Position numbers and translations under genes: made by a program. The notes beneath the pieces are model-generated. The model saw only the letters and a program-made list of their open reading frames with translations. It had not been told where the DNA came from and searched no databases. Below, one piece after another: positions 26,077 to 34,800 of a stretch of DNA of 64,000 nt. The stretch's first letter is position 1. Each line of letters starts with the position of its first letter. Origin of the DNA: Mucilaginibacter sp. OK098 (lineage in GTDB: Bacteria; Bacteroidota; Bacteroidia; Sphingobacteriales; Sphingobacteriaceae); the NCBI RefSeq assembly GCF_900142915.1, contig NZ_FRCM01000015.1:17790-81789 (forward strand). Direction: 5' to 3'.

Positions 26077-27168
26077 ATGAAAAAGCTTTACATCTTATCA
26101 GCCGTTGTTGTCCTTATTTTTATGACAGTAAAGGCAAACGCCCAAAATGGGAACGGAAACGGGAATGGCAATGGGAACGGTAGTGGTTTTGATCAATTAA
26201 TTAAATCTAACCCGGCTGATGCCACGCTGCTTTTTAAAAACTTTGCAGAACCTTTGTTCAAAGGTTTGGGAACAGGCGTAAACAGCGGATGGAACAATAC
26301 TGCTAAAACTAAGAAATTTTTACATTTTGACTTACGGATCACCGCTAATATTGCCCAGGTACCCACCAGCGACCAAAGTTTTGATGTAACTAAGATAGGG
26401 TTATCTAACCATTTACAGGTTGACCCATCATCATCAACCAATATTGCACCAACCTTTGGGGGTAGTAAAAATGCAGCAACGCCATTAATGGATATCAAAG
26501 ATAACGGCGGAAACACAATAGGAACTTTTAATATGCCAAATGGGGTAATAAAGTATATCCCTGCGCCAAACATTCAGCTTACGATAGGAATATTAAGAAA
26601 TACCGATTTAACTATACGTACTACGCCTACCATTAATATTGGTAACAATTCAGGCTCTATTGGGATGATCGGCTTTGGCATTAAACATGATATTATACAG
26701 GATTTTGCCGGGAAAGCAGGGGCGAAATTAATCCCTTTTGACCTCGCAATAGCAGTAAATTACAACCGCATTAACTATAATGCCCCGCTTAATGTGCAGC
26801 CTGATAATAACACCCTACCTGCACCCGGAAGTGAATCGGATTTTTCAAATCAACGTGTTCATGGCCATTTTAGCGGAACGAGCGTACAGGCCATTGTCTC
26901 TAAAAAATTACTTTTCTTTACACCGTTCCTGTCTGTTGCTTACCAAAACTCCAATACAAGTTTGGGCATACTTGGTAACTATCCGGTTACCACATCTGCA
27001 GGGGTCTATTCAACTGTTACTGATCCCGTACATATTAACGAAACCAGCATAAACGGCATCCGTGCCGATATTGGGTTTCAGCTAACCCTTGGATTTTTCC
27101 GGATCTATGCCTCATACAGCGCTGCACAATACCAATCTGTTAACGGAGGCATTGGTTTTGGCTTTTAA
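26077..27168 (+). CDS. Exported beta-rich protein, DUF6588-like
   Basis: 363 residues with a signal peptide (MKKLYILSAVVVLIFMTVKANAQ) followed by a run of six Asn-Gly dipeptides encoded by imperfect 6-bp repeats (26149-26190). The body (FAEPLFKGLGTGVNSGWNNT, HFDLRITANIAQVP, FGIKHDIIQDF, ending with amphipathic strands SYSAAQYQSVNGGIGFGF and a terminal Phe) is that of an outer-membrane beta-barrel; I relate it to DUF6588 from memory. Probably co-transcribed with the lipoprotein upstream. Function unknown. Confidence 0.65.
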   Translation: MKKLYILSAVVVLIFMTVKANAQNGNGNGNGNGNGSGFDQLIKSNPADATLLFKNFAEPLFKGLGTGVNSGWNNTAKTKKFLHFDLRITANIAQVPTSDQSFDVTKIGLSNHLQVDPSSSTNIAPTFGGSKNAATPLMDIKDNGGNTIGTFNMPNGVIKYIPAPNIQLTIGILRNTDLTIRTTPTINIGNNSGSIGMIGFGIKHDIIQDFAGKAGAKLIPFDLAIAVNYNRINYNAPLNVQPDNNTLPAPGSESDFSNQRVHGHFSGTSVQAIVSKKLLFFTPFLSVAYQNSNTSLGILGNYPVTTSAGVYSTVTDPVHINETSINGIRADIGFQLTLGFFRIYASYSAAQYQSVNGGIGFGF

Positions 27169-27207
27169 ATCGGTTGGTGTTGCCCGGGCTTGTATAATAT
27201 TATGGAA

Positions 27208-27332
27208 AATAGTTAGGGAGGAGTTGTTTAATAGGGTTGTAAAAAGTTAAAGCATCGCAAAGTTTGAAAGGGATAATGATTTTCCTGACAACTTTAACCT
27301 TTAACAATTATAGCCCTAACAACTCTATCTAA
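27208..27332. repeat. Imperfect inverted repeat between convergent genes
   Basis: The left side (TTAGGGAGGAGTTGTTTAAT ... AAGTTAAAG) resembles the reverse complement of the right side (CTTTAACCTTTAAC ... CCCTAACAACTC). The AGTTGTTA / GTTAAAGTT words recur before the histidine kinase (22441-22484). It may act as a bidirectional terminator. Confidence 0.5.
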
Positions 27333-27333
27333 T

Positions 27334-28149
27334 TTAAAACCCTAGTGTGAAACCAAATGAGAAGTTTTTAAGGCCCTTTTGTTCGGGGCTGTTCTCAAAC
27401 ATATCGTTAAAATAATATTTGGCGAAGATGCCCATATCGCCGTAACCAAAGCGTACAAAGCCGCCATAACGGAAATGAGTAAAGTGGTAATCATCATCAA
27501 TTTTTTGTTTGCCGTTTTCCTTGCTGATTTGTTTAACCCTGCCACCTAAAAGAAAGCCGCCATCAGGGCCGATCACAAAATGCGCTCTTTTACCTTCTGA
27601 GTTTTCGTTGGTACGGAAATCAAACGAAAGCGGGATGCGCAAATAGGTTGATGAAAAGCGGTTTTTACTGTAGTCGATATTATCCTGGCGGTAAGTTAAT
27701 ACCGGCTGATTGGGCAGGATGGTAATGTCATCACGCAGCCGGATCAGTGTCCAGTCGAACCCGCCTGAAAGGTAGATCTTAAAGTTAGGGTTAAACCTTA
27801 CACCCATTTGCACCAGGTCGAAGCCTACGTTACTGGTTTTCCATGACCGGTAGCGTAAAAATTGATTTTGGGGCGATAGGGTAAAGCTGCCATTATCAAC
27901 CAGGGTAGCCAAACCGAGGTCGAACCGTGAAAAAGTAAGGCCGAAAGAAAACTTTGGATAGGCCTTGCTGTGATAGGTAGTATCTTTTGGCCAGCGGTGT
28001 TCGGCTTCGTCGCCATAGCCTACTGTAAGTTTAAAGCCCTTCTCTTTTGTTGAATCAGACTTGGTTTTGCTGCTGTCTGCGTGGGTATTCTGTGCAAAAG
28101 CACCATATAATGTTATGCTTAATATTGCGGTAAAAATTAATAGTTTCAT
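27334..28149 (-). CDS. Outer-membrane beta-barrel protein (PorT-like fold)
   Basis: 271 residues: signal peptide (MKLLIFTAILSITLYGAFAQ), a short charged segment, then alternating strands (KFSFGLTFSRFDLGLATL, VGFDLVQMGVRFNPNFKIYL, YGGFVRFGYGDMGIFAKYYF) and a C-terminal strand ending GFTLGF, the terminal Phe signal for outer-membrane insertion. It is the last gene of a minus-strand cluster with the sigma factor and the anti-sigma-like protein, 146 bases downstream of the latter. Function unknown; an envelope-stress or regulon product of the ECF sigma factor is plausible. Confidence 0.75.
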   Translation of the reverse strand: MKLLIFTAILSITLYGAFAQNTHADSSKTKSDSTKEKGFKLTVGYGDEAEHRWPKDTTYHSKAYPKFSFGLTFSRFDLGLATLVDNGSFTLSPQNQFLRYRSWKTSNVGFDLVQMGVRFNPNFKIYLSGGFDWTLIRLRDDITILPNQPVLTYRQDNIDYSKNRFSSTYLRIPLSFDFRTNENSEGKRAHFVIGPDGGFLLGGRVKQISKENGKQKIDDDYHFTHFRYGGFVRFGYGDMGIFAKYYFNDMFENSPEQKGLKNFSFGFTLGF

Positions 28150-28169
28150 ATTTTATGTGTTATTGAGAA

Positions 28170-28295
28170 CCATGATTCAAGAGATCAGGAATCAGGATTC
28201 AAAGATTATCGGATATTTTTATAAATTCTATTTTTTAGTTCCTGAACCCTGGTTTTTACCCTTGATTCCTGACTCTTACATTCTTGATTCTCGCC
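28170..28295. repeat. Dispersed repeat with inverted ends (TCAGGAATCA family), copy 1
   Basis: GATTCAAGAGATCAGGAATC near 28176-28195 and CTTGATTCCTGACTCTTAC near 28261-28279 are imperfect inverted arms. The same words occur at 30977-31125. It separates the beta-barrel gene from the anti-sigma-like gene in one operon, so it may be transcribed. Confidence 0.65.
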
Positions 28296-29054
28296 TTATT
28301 TACTGCTCTCTCTTTTAGATTTCAGTGCTCTGAGGTTAATCGACATCACATTGGTTTCATCATCGTCCGAGTCGGTAAACTCAATTAATTTCTCTTTCCT
28401 TTTATCAACTGTAGCTATAACTGCATTTAGCAAACCTCCAATGCCGTGTGCTTTACGTTTGGGTTTTACTGAAGCCGCATCGTCCTGCTTGTTACTGGTC
28501 GGCTGGATGCTTGCAGTTAATGCAGACTTAGTTATAAATGCAGGTGCATCATCAATAACTGGTTTGGTAACCAATGGTGTATTATTATCAGGCAGAACAG
28601 GGTTAATTACGTCCTGCTTTTGTTGTGCTGCAGCTAATAAGGGCTGCTCCTGCTGCTGTGTTTCAGGGCTTTGAGATTCAACTACTATCGGGGCAGAATG
28701 ATTGTCACCTGTATTATCAACCGGGTTACTATGTTTAACACCAGCTGTGCTGTTTACAACTGCAGGTTGTTGTACAGCCGCGATAACAATTGCTGGTTGT
28801 GTTGTTTTAACAATCCCGGTTTTAACAGGAGATTTAGTAGTGACGGCGGTTTTTTGCGGGATCAACAGGATCCCTGCTGCCGCTAAAACAATAATGTTAG
28901 CAGCAATGCTTAAATATGGCACAAACATTTTGTAACGGCGTTTGCCATCAAGGCCTTCAACAATGCCATCCCAAACCTGGCTTGTAGGCTCTGCTTCAAA
29001 ATTATCCAGCTTTGCGCTAAATAACCGATCAAATTCTTTATCCTGCATATCCAT
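28296..29054 (-). CDS. Anti-sigma factor-like membrane protein
   Basis: 252 residues. The short cytoplasmic N-terminus (MDMQDKEFDRLFSAKLDNFE, then SQVWDGIVEGLDGKRR) precedes a single membrane helix (YLSIAANIIVLAAAGILLI) and a long Val/Thr/Gln/Pro-rich, probably disordered periplasmic region ending in a basic helix. The start overlaps the end of the ECF sigma gene by 17 bases, so it is translated with it, the usual place for its anti-sigma factor. No zinc motif is visible, so it is not the ZAS type. Role inferred from context. Confidence 0.75.
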   Translation of the reverse strand: MDMQDKEFDRLFSAKLDNFEAEPTSQVWDGIVEGLDGKRRYKMFVPYLSIAANIIVLAAAGILLIPQKTAVTTKSPVKTGIVKTTQPAIVIAAVQQPAVVNSTAGVKHSNPVDNTGDNHSAPIVVESQSPETQQQEQPLLAAAQQKQDVINPVLPDNNTPLVTKPVIDDAPAFITKSALTASIQPTSNKQDDAASVKPKRKAHGIGGLLNAVIATVDKRKEKLIEFTDSDDDETNVMSINLRALKSKRESSK

Positions 29055-29610
29055 ATCTTTTACCTTCCATTTTTATTACCTGTTCTTTTAATACCGACCG
29101 CGCCCTCGACAGTTGTGATTTTGATGCGCCCTCGCTTATTCCTGTCATCTCGGCAATTTCCTTGTGCGAATAGCCTTCAATGGCAAATAAGTTAAATACG
29201 ATGCGGTAACCCGGCGCCAGCTGCTGGATCAACGCCATCAGTTCACTAGCTGCCAGCTTTGACATGGCAAGCGCATCAACTGATGTATGTCCTGAAGCAT
29301 CCTCAATATCAACCAGCTGCACCATTTTGTGGTACTTGCGATAGTGTTCAATTGAGCTGTGCACCATTATCCGGCGGATCCATCCTTCAAACGAGCCATC
29401 GCCCCGGTAGTCGTCAATCTTTTGAAAAACCTTAATGAAGCCATTCTGCAGCATGTCTTCGGCTTCCATACGGTCGGTAGCATAGCGTAAGCACACGCCC
29501 ATCATTTTTGAAGCAAATTGTTTGTACAGCAATTCCTGGGCCTTTCGCTCGTTGGCTTTGCATCTTTTAATCAGCTCGTCGATAGTATATTTATGCTCCA
29601 AAAACATCAT
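29038..29610 (-). CDS. RNA polymerase sigma-70 factor, ECF subfamily
   Basis: 190 residues with region 2 (ELLYKQFASKMMGVCLRYAT, EAEDMLQNGFIKVFQKID, GSFEGWIRRIMVHSSIEHYR) and region 4 (LAPGYRIVFNLFAIEGYSHK, EIAEMTGISEGASKSQLSRA). It directs RNA polymerase to a regulon not identifiable from here. First gene of a minus-strand operon with the overlapping membrane anti-sigma-like gene and a beta-barrel protein. The start ATG at 29610 is followed by another at 29607; either is possible. Confidence 0.93.
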   Translation of the reverse strand: MMFLEHKYTIDELIKRCKANERKAQELLYKQFASKMMGVCLRYATDRMEAEDMLQNGFIKVFQKIDDYRGDGSFEGWIRRIMVHSSIEHYRKYHKMVQLVDIEDASGHTSVDALAMSKLAASELMALIQQLAPGYRIVFNLFAIEGYSHKEIAEMTGISEGASKSQLSRARSVLKEQVIKMEGKRYGYAG

Positions 29611-29698
29611 TTAAAGGTAAGATGAAAAGGAGAGCGAAATGGTTGCATGGGATTAAAAATAATTTTAATAACTTGCTATTCTATCTACTTATAAATAC

Positions 29699-30967
29699 AT
29701 GAAAACATTTAACCTGACCTTAATTTTTATTTGGGTGTTATTTACCTGCTCTGCCGCGCAGCAAAACCCGAATGATACTTACACACTTTTAAAACCCGAC
29801 CGTGTTTTTGACGGACAACAAATGCATGCCGGCTGGTGGGTGCTGGTAAAAGGAAACCGTATTGAAGCTGTAGGTGAGCCAAATACCATAACTACCCCGT
29901 CATCGGCAAAGATCATAGACTTAAAAGGGGAAACCTTAATGCCCGGTATGATTGAAGGACATTCGCATTTATTTCTGCACCCGTATAGCGAAACCATCTG
30001 GAACAACCAGGTATTAACCGAAAGCCGTGCCGAGCGCACGGCCCGTGCAGTGGTACATGCTAAAGCAACCCTGATGGCAGGCTTTACCACCGTTCGCGAC
30101 CTGGGCACTGAGGGGGCAGGGTACGATGACGTGGGACTAAAAGCAGCCATTATAAAAGGTGTTATTCCTGGTCCGCGGATGCTGGTTGCTACGCGTGCTA
30201 TTGTTGCTACGGGTAGCTACGGTCCCAAAAGTACGGTTGCCGAAGCCAGCATAATTAAGGGTGCCGAAGAAGCTGATGGGATTGATGGCATTACCCATGC
30301 AGTGCGCTCGCAAATAGGCTATGGTGCTGATGTGGTTAAAATTTATGTTGATTACCGCTGGGGGCCTAATGGCACAGCTGAGCCTACCTTTACCGAAGCA
30401 GAGTTAAAAACAGCGGTAGAAGTTGCCAAAAGCAGCGGCCGCATAGTTGCCGTACACTCTGGCACAGCGGAGGGGATGCGGAGAGCTATAGCCGCCGGAG
30501 TAACCACTATTGAGCATGGCGATAACGGTACCCCGGAATTATTTAAGCTGATGAAAGAAAAGGGAATAGCCCTTTGCCCAACGCTGGCCGCTACCGAAGC
30601 GATAGCAACTTATGTGGGCTGGGAAAAAGGCAATGACCCCGATCCGGAAAGTGTTAAGCAAAAGCACATCTCGTTTACCGAGGCATTGCAAGCCGGTGTA
30701 ACCATTTGTATGGGAGGTGATGTCGGTGTGTTCCCGCATGGCGATAATGCCCGTGAAATGATCCTGATGGCAGACTACGGAATGAAGCCAATTGATGTAT
30801 TACGATCGGCTACAAATGTAAATGCGACAGTTTTTCAATTAAAAGACCTTGGTAATATAAAAACTGGTTATATTGCGGATATTATAGCCGTTGAAGGCAA
30901 CCCTGCTGATGATATTAAATCAGTAAAGCAGGTAAAGCTGGTGATGAAAGACGGCGTGATATATTAG
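29699..30967 (+). CDS. Exported metal-dependent amidohydrolase (Xaa-Pro dipeptidase/imidazolonepropionase-like)
   Basis: 422 residues with a signal peptide (MKTFNLTLIFIWVLFTCSAA). The amidohydrolase fold shows metal-binding HxH at His88/His90 (GMIEGHSHLF), the strand ending with VKIYVDY, then VAVHSGTAEGMRRAI and TIEHGDNGTPEL, and the terminal metal/catalytic Asp region CMGGDVGVFPHGDNAREM. The C-terminal strand GYIADIIAVEGNP closes the composite beta-sandwich. Relatives hydrolyse N-acylated amino acids or Xaa-Pro peptides in the periplasm; the exact substrate is not predictable. Divergent from the sigma factor gene with 88 bases between starts. Confidence 0.87.
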   Translation: MKTFNLTLIFIWVLFTCSAAQQNPNDTYTLLKPDRVFDGQQMHAGWWVLVKGNRIEAVGEPNTITTPSSAKIIDLKGETLMPGMIEGHSHLFLHPYSETIWNNQVLTESRAERTARAVVHAKATLMAGFTTVRDLGTEGAGYDDVGLKAAIIKGVIPGPRMLVATRAIVATGSYGPKSTVAEASIIKGAEEADGIDGITHAVRSQIGYGADVVKIYVDYRWGPNGTAEPTFTEAELKTAVEVAKSSGRIVAVHSGTAEGMRRAIAAGVTTIEHGDNGTPELFKLMKEKGIALCPTLAATEAIATYVGWEKGNDPDPESVKQKHISFTEALQAGVTICMGGDVGVFPHGDNAREMILMADYGMKPIDVLRSATNVNATVFQLKDLGNIKTGYIADIIAVEGNPADDIKSVKQVKLVMKDGVIY

Positions 30968-30976
30968 GAGAAAGAG

Positions 30977-31125
30977 AGCCAAGAGATCAGGAGTCAGGAA
31001 TCAAGAAAATAAGAAGTTTTACATCTCCTGGCGAAGAAAACTAATCAGGCCAGAGATTTAAAAGTGATGTATTAATCCTTTTGTTTTTTATCCTGACTCT
31101 TGATTCCTGACTTCTTGAATCTTAG
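30977..31125. repeat. Dispersed repeat with inverted ends (TCAGGAATCA family), copy 2
   Basis: AAGAGATCAGGAGTCAGGAA near 30981-31000 and TCCTGACTCTTGATTCCTGA near 31091-31110 are near-perfect inverted arms. It matches the element at 28170-28295 in its arm sequence and lies between the amidohydrolase and alpha-galactosidase genes. Confidence 0.7.
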
Positions 31126-31159
31126 CTGCATTATAAACCGATCAAAATAAAATACCATC

Positions 31160-33358
31160 ATGAATAAAATAAACTCCAAAGGTTTGTTAACAGGGGCAAT
31201 TATTGCGCTTTATGTATTGTGCAATGTTTCATTTACAAAGGCGCAGGATGTAATTATCCCTATCGAAACAAAAGAGAATGCGCTGGTATTGCAGGTAACG
31301 CCCGACAAGCTGCTGAACATGGTTTATTTCGGCAGCAAGCTATCTGATAAAAACGAATACGCCGCTCTTGCTAAACTATACCAATTTGGAGGCACCATTG
31401 GTACCTATAATAATGCGTATACAACAGCCGGCACCCGCAATCTTATGGAGCCTGCTATTGCAGTAACCCATGCCGATGGCAATAAATCATTAGAGCTAAA
31501 ATATGTTAATCATACGGTTACAAAAATTAATGATGATGTAAGCTTGCTAAGCATCAGCCTTAAAGATTCTGTTTATGATTTTGAGGTTACGCTTAATTAT
31601 CAAACCTATTATAACGAGGATGTGACTGAGCAGTGGAGCGTTATAAAGCATCATGAAAAAAAGGATGTAGTGCTCAACAAATATGCATCGGCAAACCTTT
31701 GCATCCACGCCAACAGCTACTGGCTTAAACATTACCATGGTGATTGGGCAAAGGAAATGCGCCCTGAAGAAGAGCAGCTTAACCATGGCCTGAAAACCCT
31801 CGACTCAAAGCTTGGCTCAAGGGCCGATCTTTTTCAGCCGCCTGTATTTATGGTATCGTTAAATAAGCCTGCTACCGAAGATGAGGGCGAGGTGATGTAC
31901 GGGAACCTGGAGTGGAGCGGCAATTTTCGGATAGACCTTGAAGTTGACCCTGCCAATAACCTGCGTTTGATAGCCGGAATAAATAACTTTGCTGCTGATT
32001 ACAATCTTAAAGCCGGTGTGGAATTTGCGACGCCAAAGTTTGTTTATACCCTTACCAATAAAGGCAAAGGCGAGGCCAGCCGCAACCTGCAAACCTGGGC
32101 GCGTAAATATAAAATTGTTGATGGTAATGGCTCACGGTTAACCTTGCTGAACAATTGGGAATCAACCTATTTTGATTTTAACGAGGATAAGCTCGCCGGA
32201 CTTTTAAAAGATACCAAAAAACTGGGTGTAGATTTATTTTTGCTGGATGATGGCTGGTTTGGTAATAAATACCCGCGCAACGGCGATCATGCAGGCCTTG
32301 GCGACTGGCAGACTAACAAAGCCAAACTGCCTAATGATATTGCCTTTTTAACAAAAGAAGCTAAAGCTAATGATGTAAAATTTGGCATTTGGATTGAGCC
32401 GGAAATGGTAAACCCTAAAAGCGAGCTGTATGAGAAGCATCCGGATTGGGTGGTAAAACAGCCGCAGCGCCCCGAAATTTATATGCGCAACCAACTGGTG
32501 CTTGACCTCTCCAATCCTAAAGTTCAGGATTTTGTGTTCGGTGTGGTGGATAACCTTTTTGTTAAAAACCCCGACCTGGCTTATATTAAATGGGATTGCA
32601 ACTCGATTATTTTTAACGCTTACTCGGCTTACGAAAAAAATCAGTCGAACTTTTATACCGATTACGTGCTGGGATTGTATAAAGTGCTTGACAGGATAAG
32701 GGCCAAGTACCCAAAGGTACCGCTGATGTTATGCTCCGGCGGTGGCGGCAGGGTTGATTACGGCGCCCTTAAATACTTTACCGAGTACTGGCCAAGTGAT
32801 AATACCGAGCCTATTGAAAGGATCTTTATACAGTGGGAGTACTCGTACTTTTATCCGGCAATAGCCAGCTCAAACCATGTTACCGACTGGGGCAAACAGC
32901 CTATAAAGTTCAGGGTTGATGTTGCTATGATGGGTAAGCTGGGTTTTGATATTGTGATAGGCAAACTAAAACCGGCCGAGCTTGCATTTTGCCAGGGAGC
33001 AGTTAATACGTATAAGCAATTTAGTGAAGAGATCTGGCACGGCGACCAATACCGTTTACAGGATCCGCGCGAAAATGATGTGGCATCTATAATGTACGTA
33101 GACCCTGCAAAAACAACGGCTATTATGTTTAACTACCTGGTAAACAACAGGTATCAGGCAGGCACACACGAGCCTCTCCGCTTAAAAGGATTAAACCCGG
33201 ATAAAACATATACCATAAGCGAAGTGAATGTATTTCCTGGCACAAGATCAACCATAACCGAAGCAACCTATACCGGCAAGTTTTTAATGACGATAGGGAT
33301 CAACCCGGATGTGAGTGAACACAGAGCAAGCGTGCTGATTGCAGTGAAGGAGAATTGA
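31160..33358 (+). CDS. Alpha-galactosidase, glycoside hydrolase family 36
   Basis: 732 residues, signal peptide (TGAIIALYVLCNVSFTKAQ). A beta-supersandwich N-domain precedes the catalytic barrel: NNWESTYFDFNEDKL, LFLLDDGWFG, FGIWIEPEMVNP, nucleophile Asp479 in YIKWDCNS and acid/base Asp547 in EYWPSDNTEPIER. A C-terminal beta domain follows. It removes terminal alpha-1,6-linked galactose from raffinose-type oligosaccharides, galactomannans or glycoconjugates in the periplasm. The gene is preceded by a dispersed repeat and is probably monocistronic. Confidence 0.93.
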   Translation: MNKINSKGLLTGAIIALYVLCNVSFTKAQDVIIPIETKENALVLQVTPDKLLNMVYFGSKLSDKNEYAALAKLYQFGGTIGTYNNAYTTAGTRNLMEPAIAVTHADGNKSLELKYVNHTVTKINDDVSLLSISLKDSVYDFEVTLNYQTYYNEDVTEQWSVIKHHEKKDVVLNKYASANLCIHANSYWLKHYHGDWAKEMRPEEEQLNHGLKTLDSKLGSRADLFQPPVFMVSLNKPATEDEGEVMYGNLEWSGNFRIDLEVDPANNLRLIAGINNFAADYNLKAGVEFATPKFVYTLTNKGKGEASRNLQTWARKYKIVDGNGSRLTLLNNWESTYFDFNEDKLAGLLKDTKKLGVDLFLLDDGWFGNKYPRNGDHAGLGDWQTNKAKLPNDIAFLTKEAKANDVKFGIWIEPEMVNPKSELYEKHPDWVVKQPQRPEIYMRNQLVLDLSNPKVQDFVFGVVDNLFVKNPDLAYIKWDCNSIIFNAYSAYEKNQSNFYTDYVLGLYKVLDRIRAKYPKVPLMLCSGGGGRVDYGALKYFTEYWPSDNTEPIERIFIQWEYSYFYPAIASSNHVTDWGKQPIKFRVDVAMMGKLGFDIVIGKLKPAELAFCQGAVNTYKQFSEEIWHGDQYRLQDPRENDVASIMYVDPAKTTAIMFNYLVNNRYQAGTHEPLRLKGLNPDKTYTISEVNVFPGTRSTITEATYTGKFLMTIGINPDVSEHRASVLIAVKEN

Positions 33359-33395
33359 TATGCGGATAAGCAAATGTGCGGATGATTTTGAAATG
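33359..33395 (+). repeat. GATGTGCGGAT-type dispersed repeat, short degenerate copy
   Basis: ATGCGGATAAGCAAATGTGC followed by GGATGATTTT starts one base after the alpha-galactosidase stop codon, the same relation to a stop codon as at 19001 and 21161. The rest of the gap to 33550 shows nothing recognisable. Confidence 0.55.
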
Positions 33396-33550
33396 TGATT
33401 TTTCACAAGTTGTTCATTTTTTCAAGACGTTCAGGAAGGTTTCATCGTTTATAAGATTTTCTTACTTATAAAAAATTCATCAAATATCCTCTGAATACTA
33501 TAATTCACGGTTCAAAAAAGGTATTAATGGCTTTCTATTGGTCTTGCTGC

Positions 33551-34321
33551 TTATGAAGCCTGTAGGCAACTGCACTGCAGGGCGTCATGTTGCTCATGTT
33601 TACCTGTATTTTGTTTTTGAAGCCAGGTATTTACGCTGTCATCACCGGCCATTAATGCATTATAAGCATCCAAAGCCACATCGGCAAGGTTAACTACAGC
33701 TTCTTTATTCTGTACAGCTTTGTTTTTATTCATGCCTGCACTATTAAAGAAACCGGTACCTGCTACGTCCAACATAAGTGTGGTAAGCGTAATGCCTGTA
33801 TGCTTTAATTCTTCGCGAACAAGTGTTGTATATGATAGCACAAAAGACACGCTTGCCTGAGAAACCGCCTGCCATGGATAGTGAAGCGTATCTGTAACCG
33901 AAGCAAGATTGAGTATTTTTCCTTCACCACGGGTTAGCATATCTTTCACAAAGTGTTTGGTTAAAATAACAGTAGCACAAATATTAAGATTAATAATGTC
34001 AAGCTCCTGTTGAATGCCTGTATCTTCAAATTCGCTATAAACACCCTGGCCTGCATCATTAACCAATACATCTATTGAAATACCGGCTGTTCTTATTTCT
34101 TCGCAAAGCAAAAACACCTCGTCCACTTTAGAAAGGTCTTTTACTATTTTTATAATATCTACACCAAAGAGTTCGAGCATTACGGCAGTATTATCCAGCT
34201 CTTCCTGGCTGCTTGCTACAATAACCAGGTTATAATTACGGCGTGCAAATAACTTTGCCAGCTCAAAGCCAATGCCATTGGTTGCACTGGTAATAAGGGC
34301 GTATTTTTGGTTGGTTAACAT
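33551..34321 (-). CDS. SDR family protein, degenerate paralogue with lost catalytic residues
   Basis: 256 residues, clearly a duplicate of the SDR at 34798-35598 (shared blocks: NGIGFELAKLFA, DVLVNDAGQG, NICATVILTKHF, GKGKILNL-like). But the cofactor motif TGATSG of its sister is TSATNG here, and the active-site block VYHATKAF is VSQASVSF: both the catalytic Tyr and Lys are replaced (Ser and Val). The catalytic Ser in NLASVT remains. The frame is still intact. It is therefore probably catalytically dead or a gene in early decay. Part of a duplicated SDR + DUF2252 block. Confidence 0.8.
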   Translation of the reverse strand: MLTNQKYALITSATNGIGFELAKLFARRNYNLVIVASSQEELDNTAVMLELFGVDIIKIVKDLSKVDEVFLLCEEIRTAGISIDVLVNDAGQGVYSEFEDTGIQQELDIINLNICATVILTKHFVKDMLTRGEGKILNLASVTDTLHYPWQAVSQASVSFVLSYTTLVREELKHTGITLTTLMLDVAGTGFFNSAGMNKNKAVQNKEAVVNLADVALDAYNALMAGDDSVNTWLQKQNTGKHEQHDALQCSCLQAS

Positions 34322-34532
34322 GTATGTTAATATTTAGTTTTATTAAATATTTAGCCACCAACGCCCTGATAAATAATACCTATATCGCACTTCTTTAAAA
34401 GAATATGCCAATTACGCATCTTATAACAATACCAAACCTTTTAAAATACAATAATATGATTTTTCGAAATTATATTATTCATATTATGCAAATATTAATG
34501 CTGGATTAGATTTTGATTAGAGTTTGTCTGCA

Positions 34533-34800
34533 ACAGCCAAACTTTTCGAACTATTAAAATTATTTAATGATCATCTGCTACCTGAAATAGATATGCTGAA
34601 GTATGATGAAATGGCCGAAAATGTATTTCGTTATTACCGGGGCACCTGTCATTTATTTTATGAAGACCTATCTGCCGGTAAAAAGTTCCCTGCATTGCCA
34701 ATAACCTGGATCTGAGGTGACCAGCATTTTTATTGTTTTCGATGCTTTAGATATTGTGCAGGCAAAAGCAAATAATAAGCCAAAGTTTAAAAAACTATTA
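34533..34800 (+). pseudogene. Truncated and internally deleted DUF2252 gene copy
   Basis: Reads AKLFELLKLFNDHLLPE, MAENVFRYYRGTCHLFYEDL and SAGKKFPALPITWI, nearly the same as the N-terminus of the intact gene at 36512. The start codon is ACA instead of ATG, and after TWI a stop follows where about 120 bases are deleted; the sequence resumes with SIFIVFDALDIVQAK, matching residues ~105-120 of the intact protein, and homology ends near 34797. The upstream 28 bases (GGATTAGATTTTGATTAGAG...) are also shared with the intact copy (36420 onwards), so a whole segment was duplicated. Confidence 0.88.

Noticed and set aside
34524..34715. 63-codon frame as a separate short gene
   Set aside because: It is the start of a broken DUF2252 copy, lacking the ATG of the intact gene and cut by an internal deletion.
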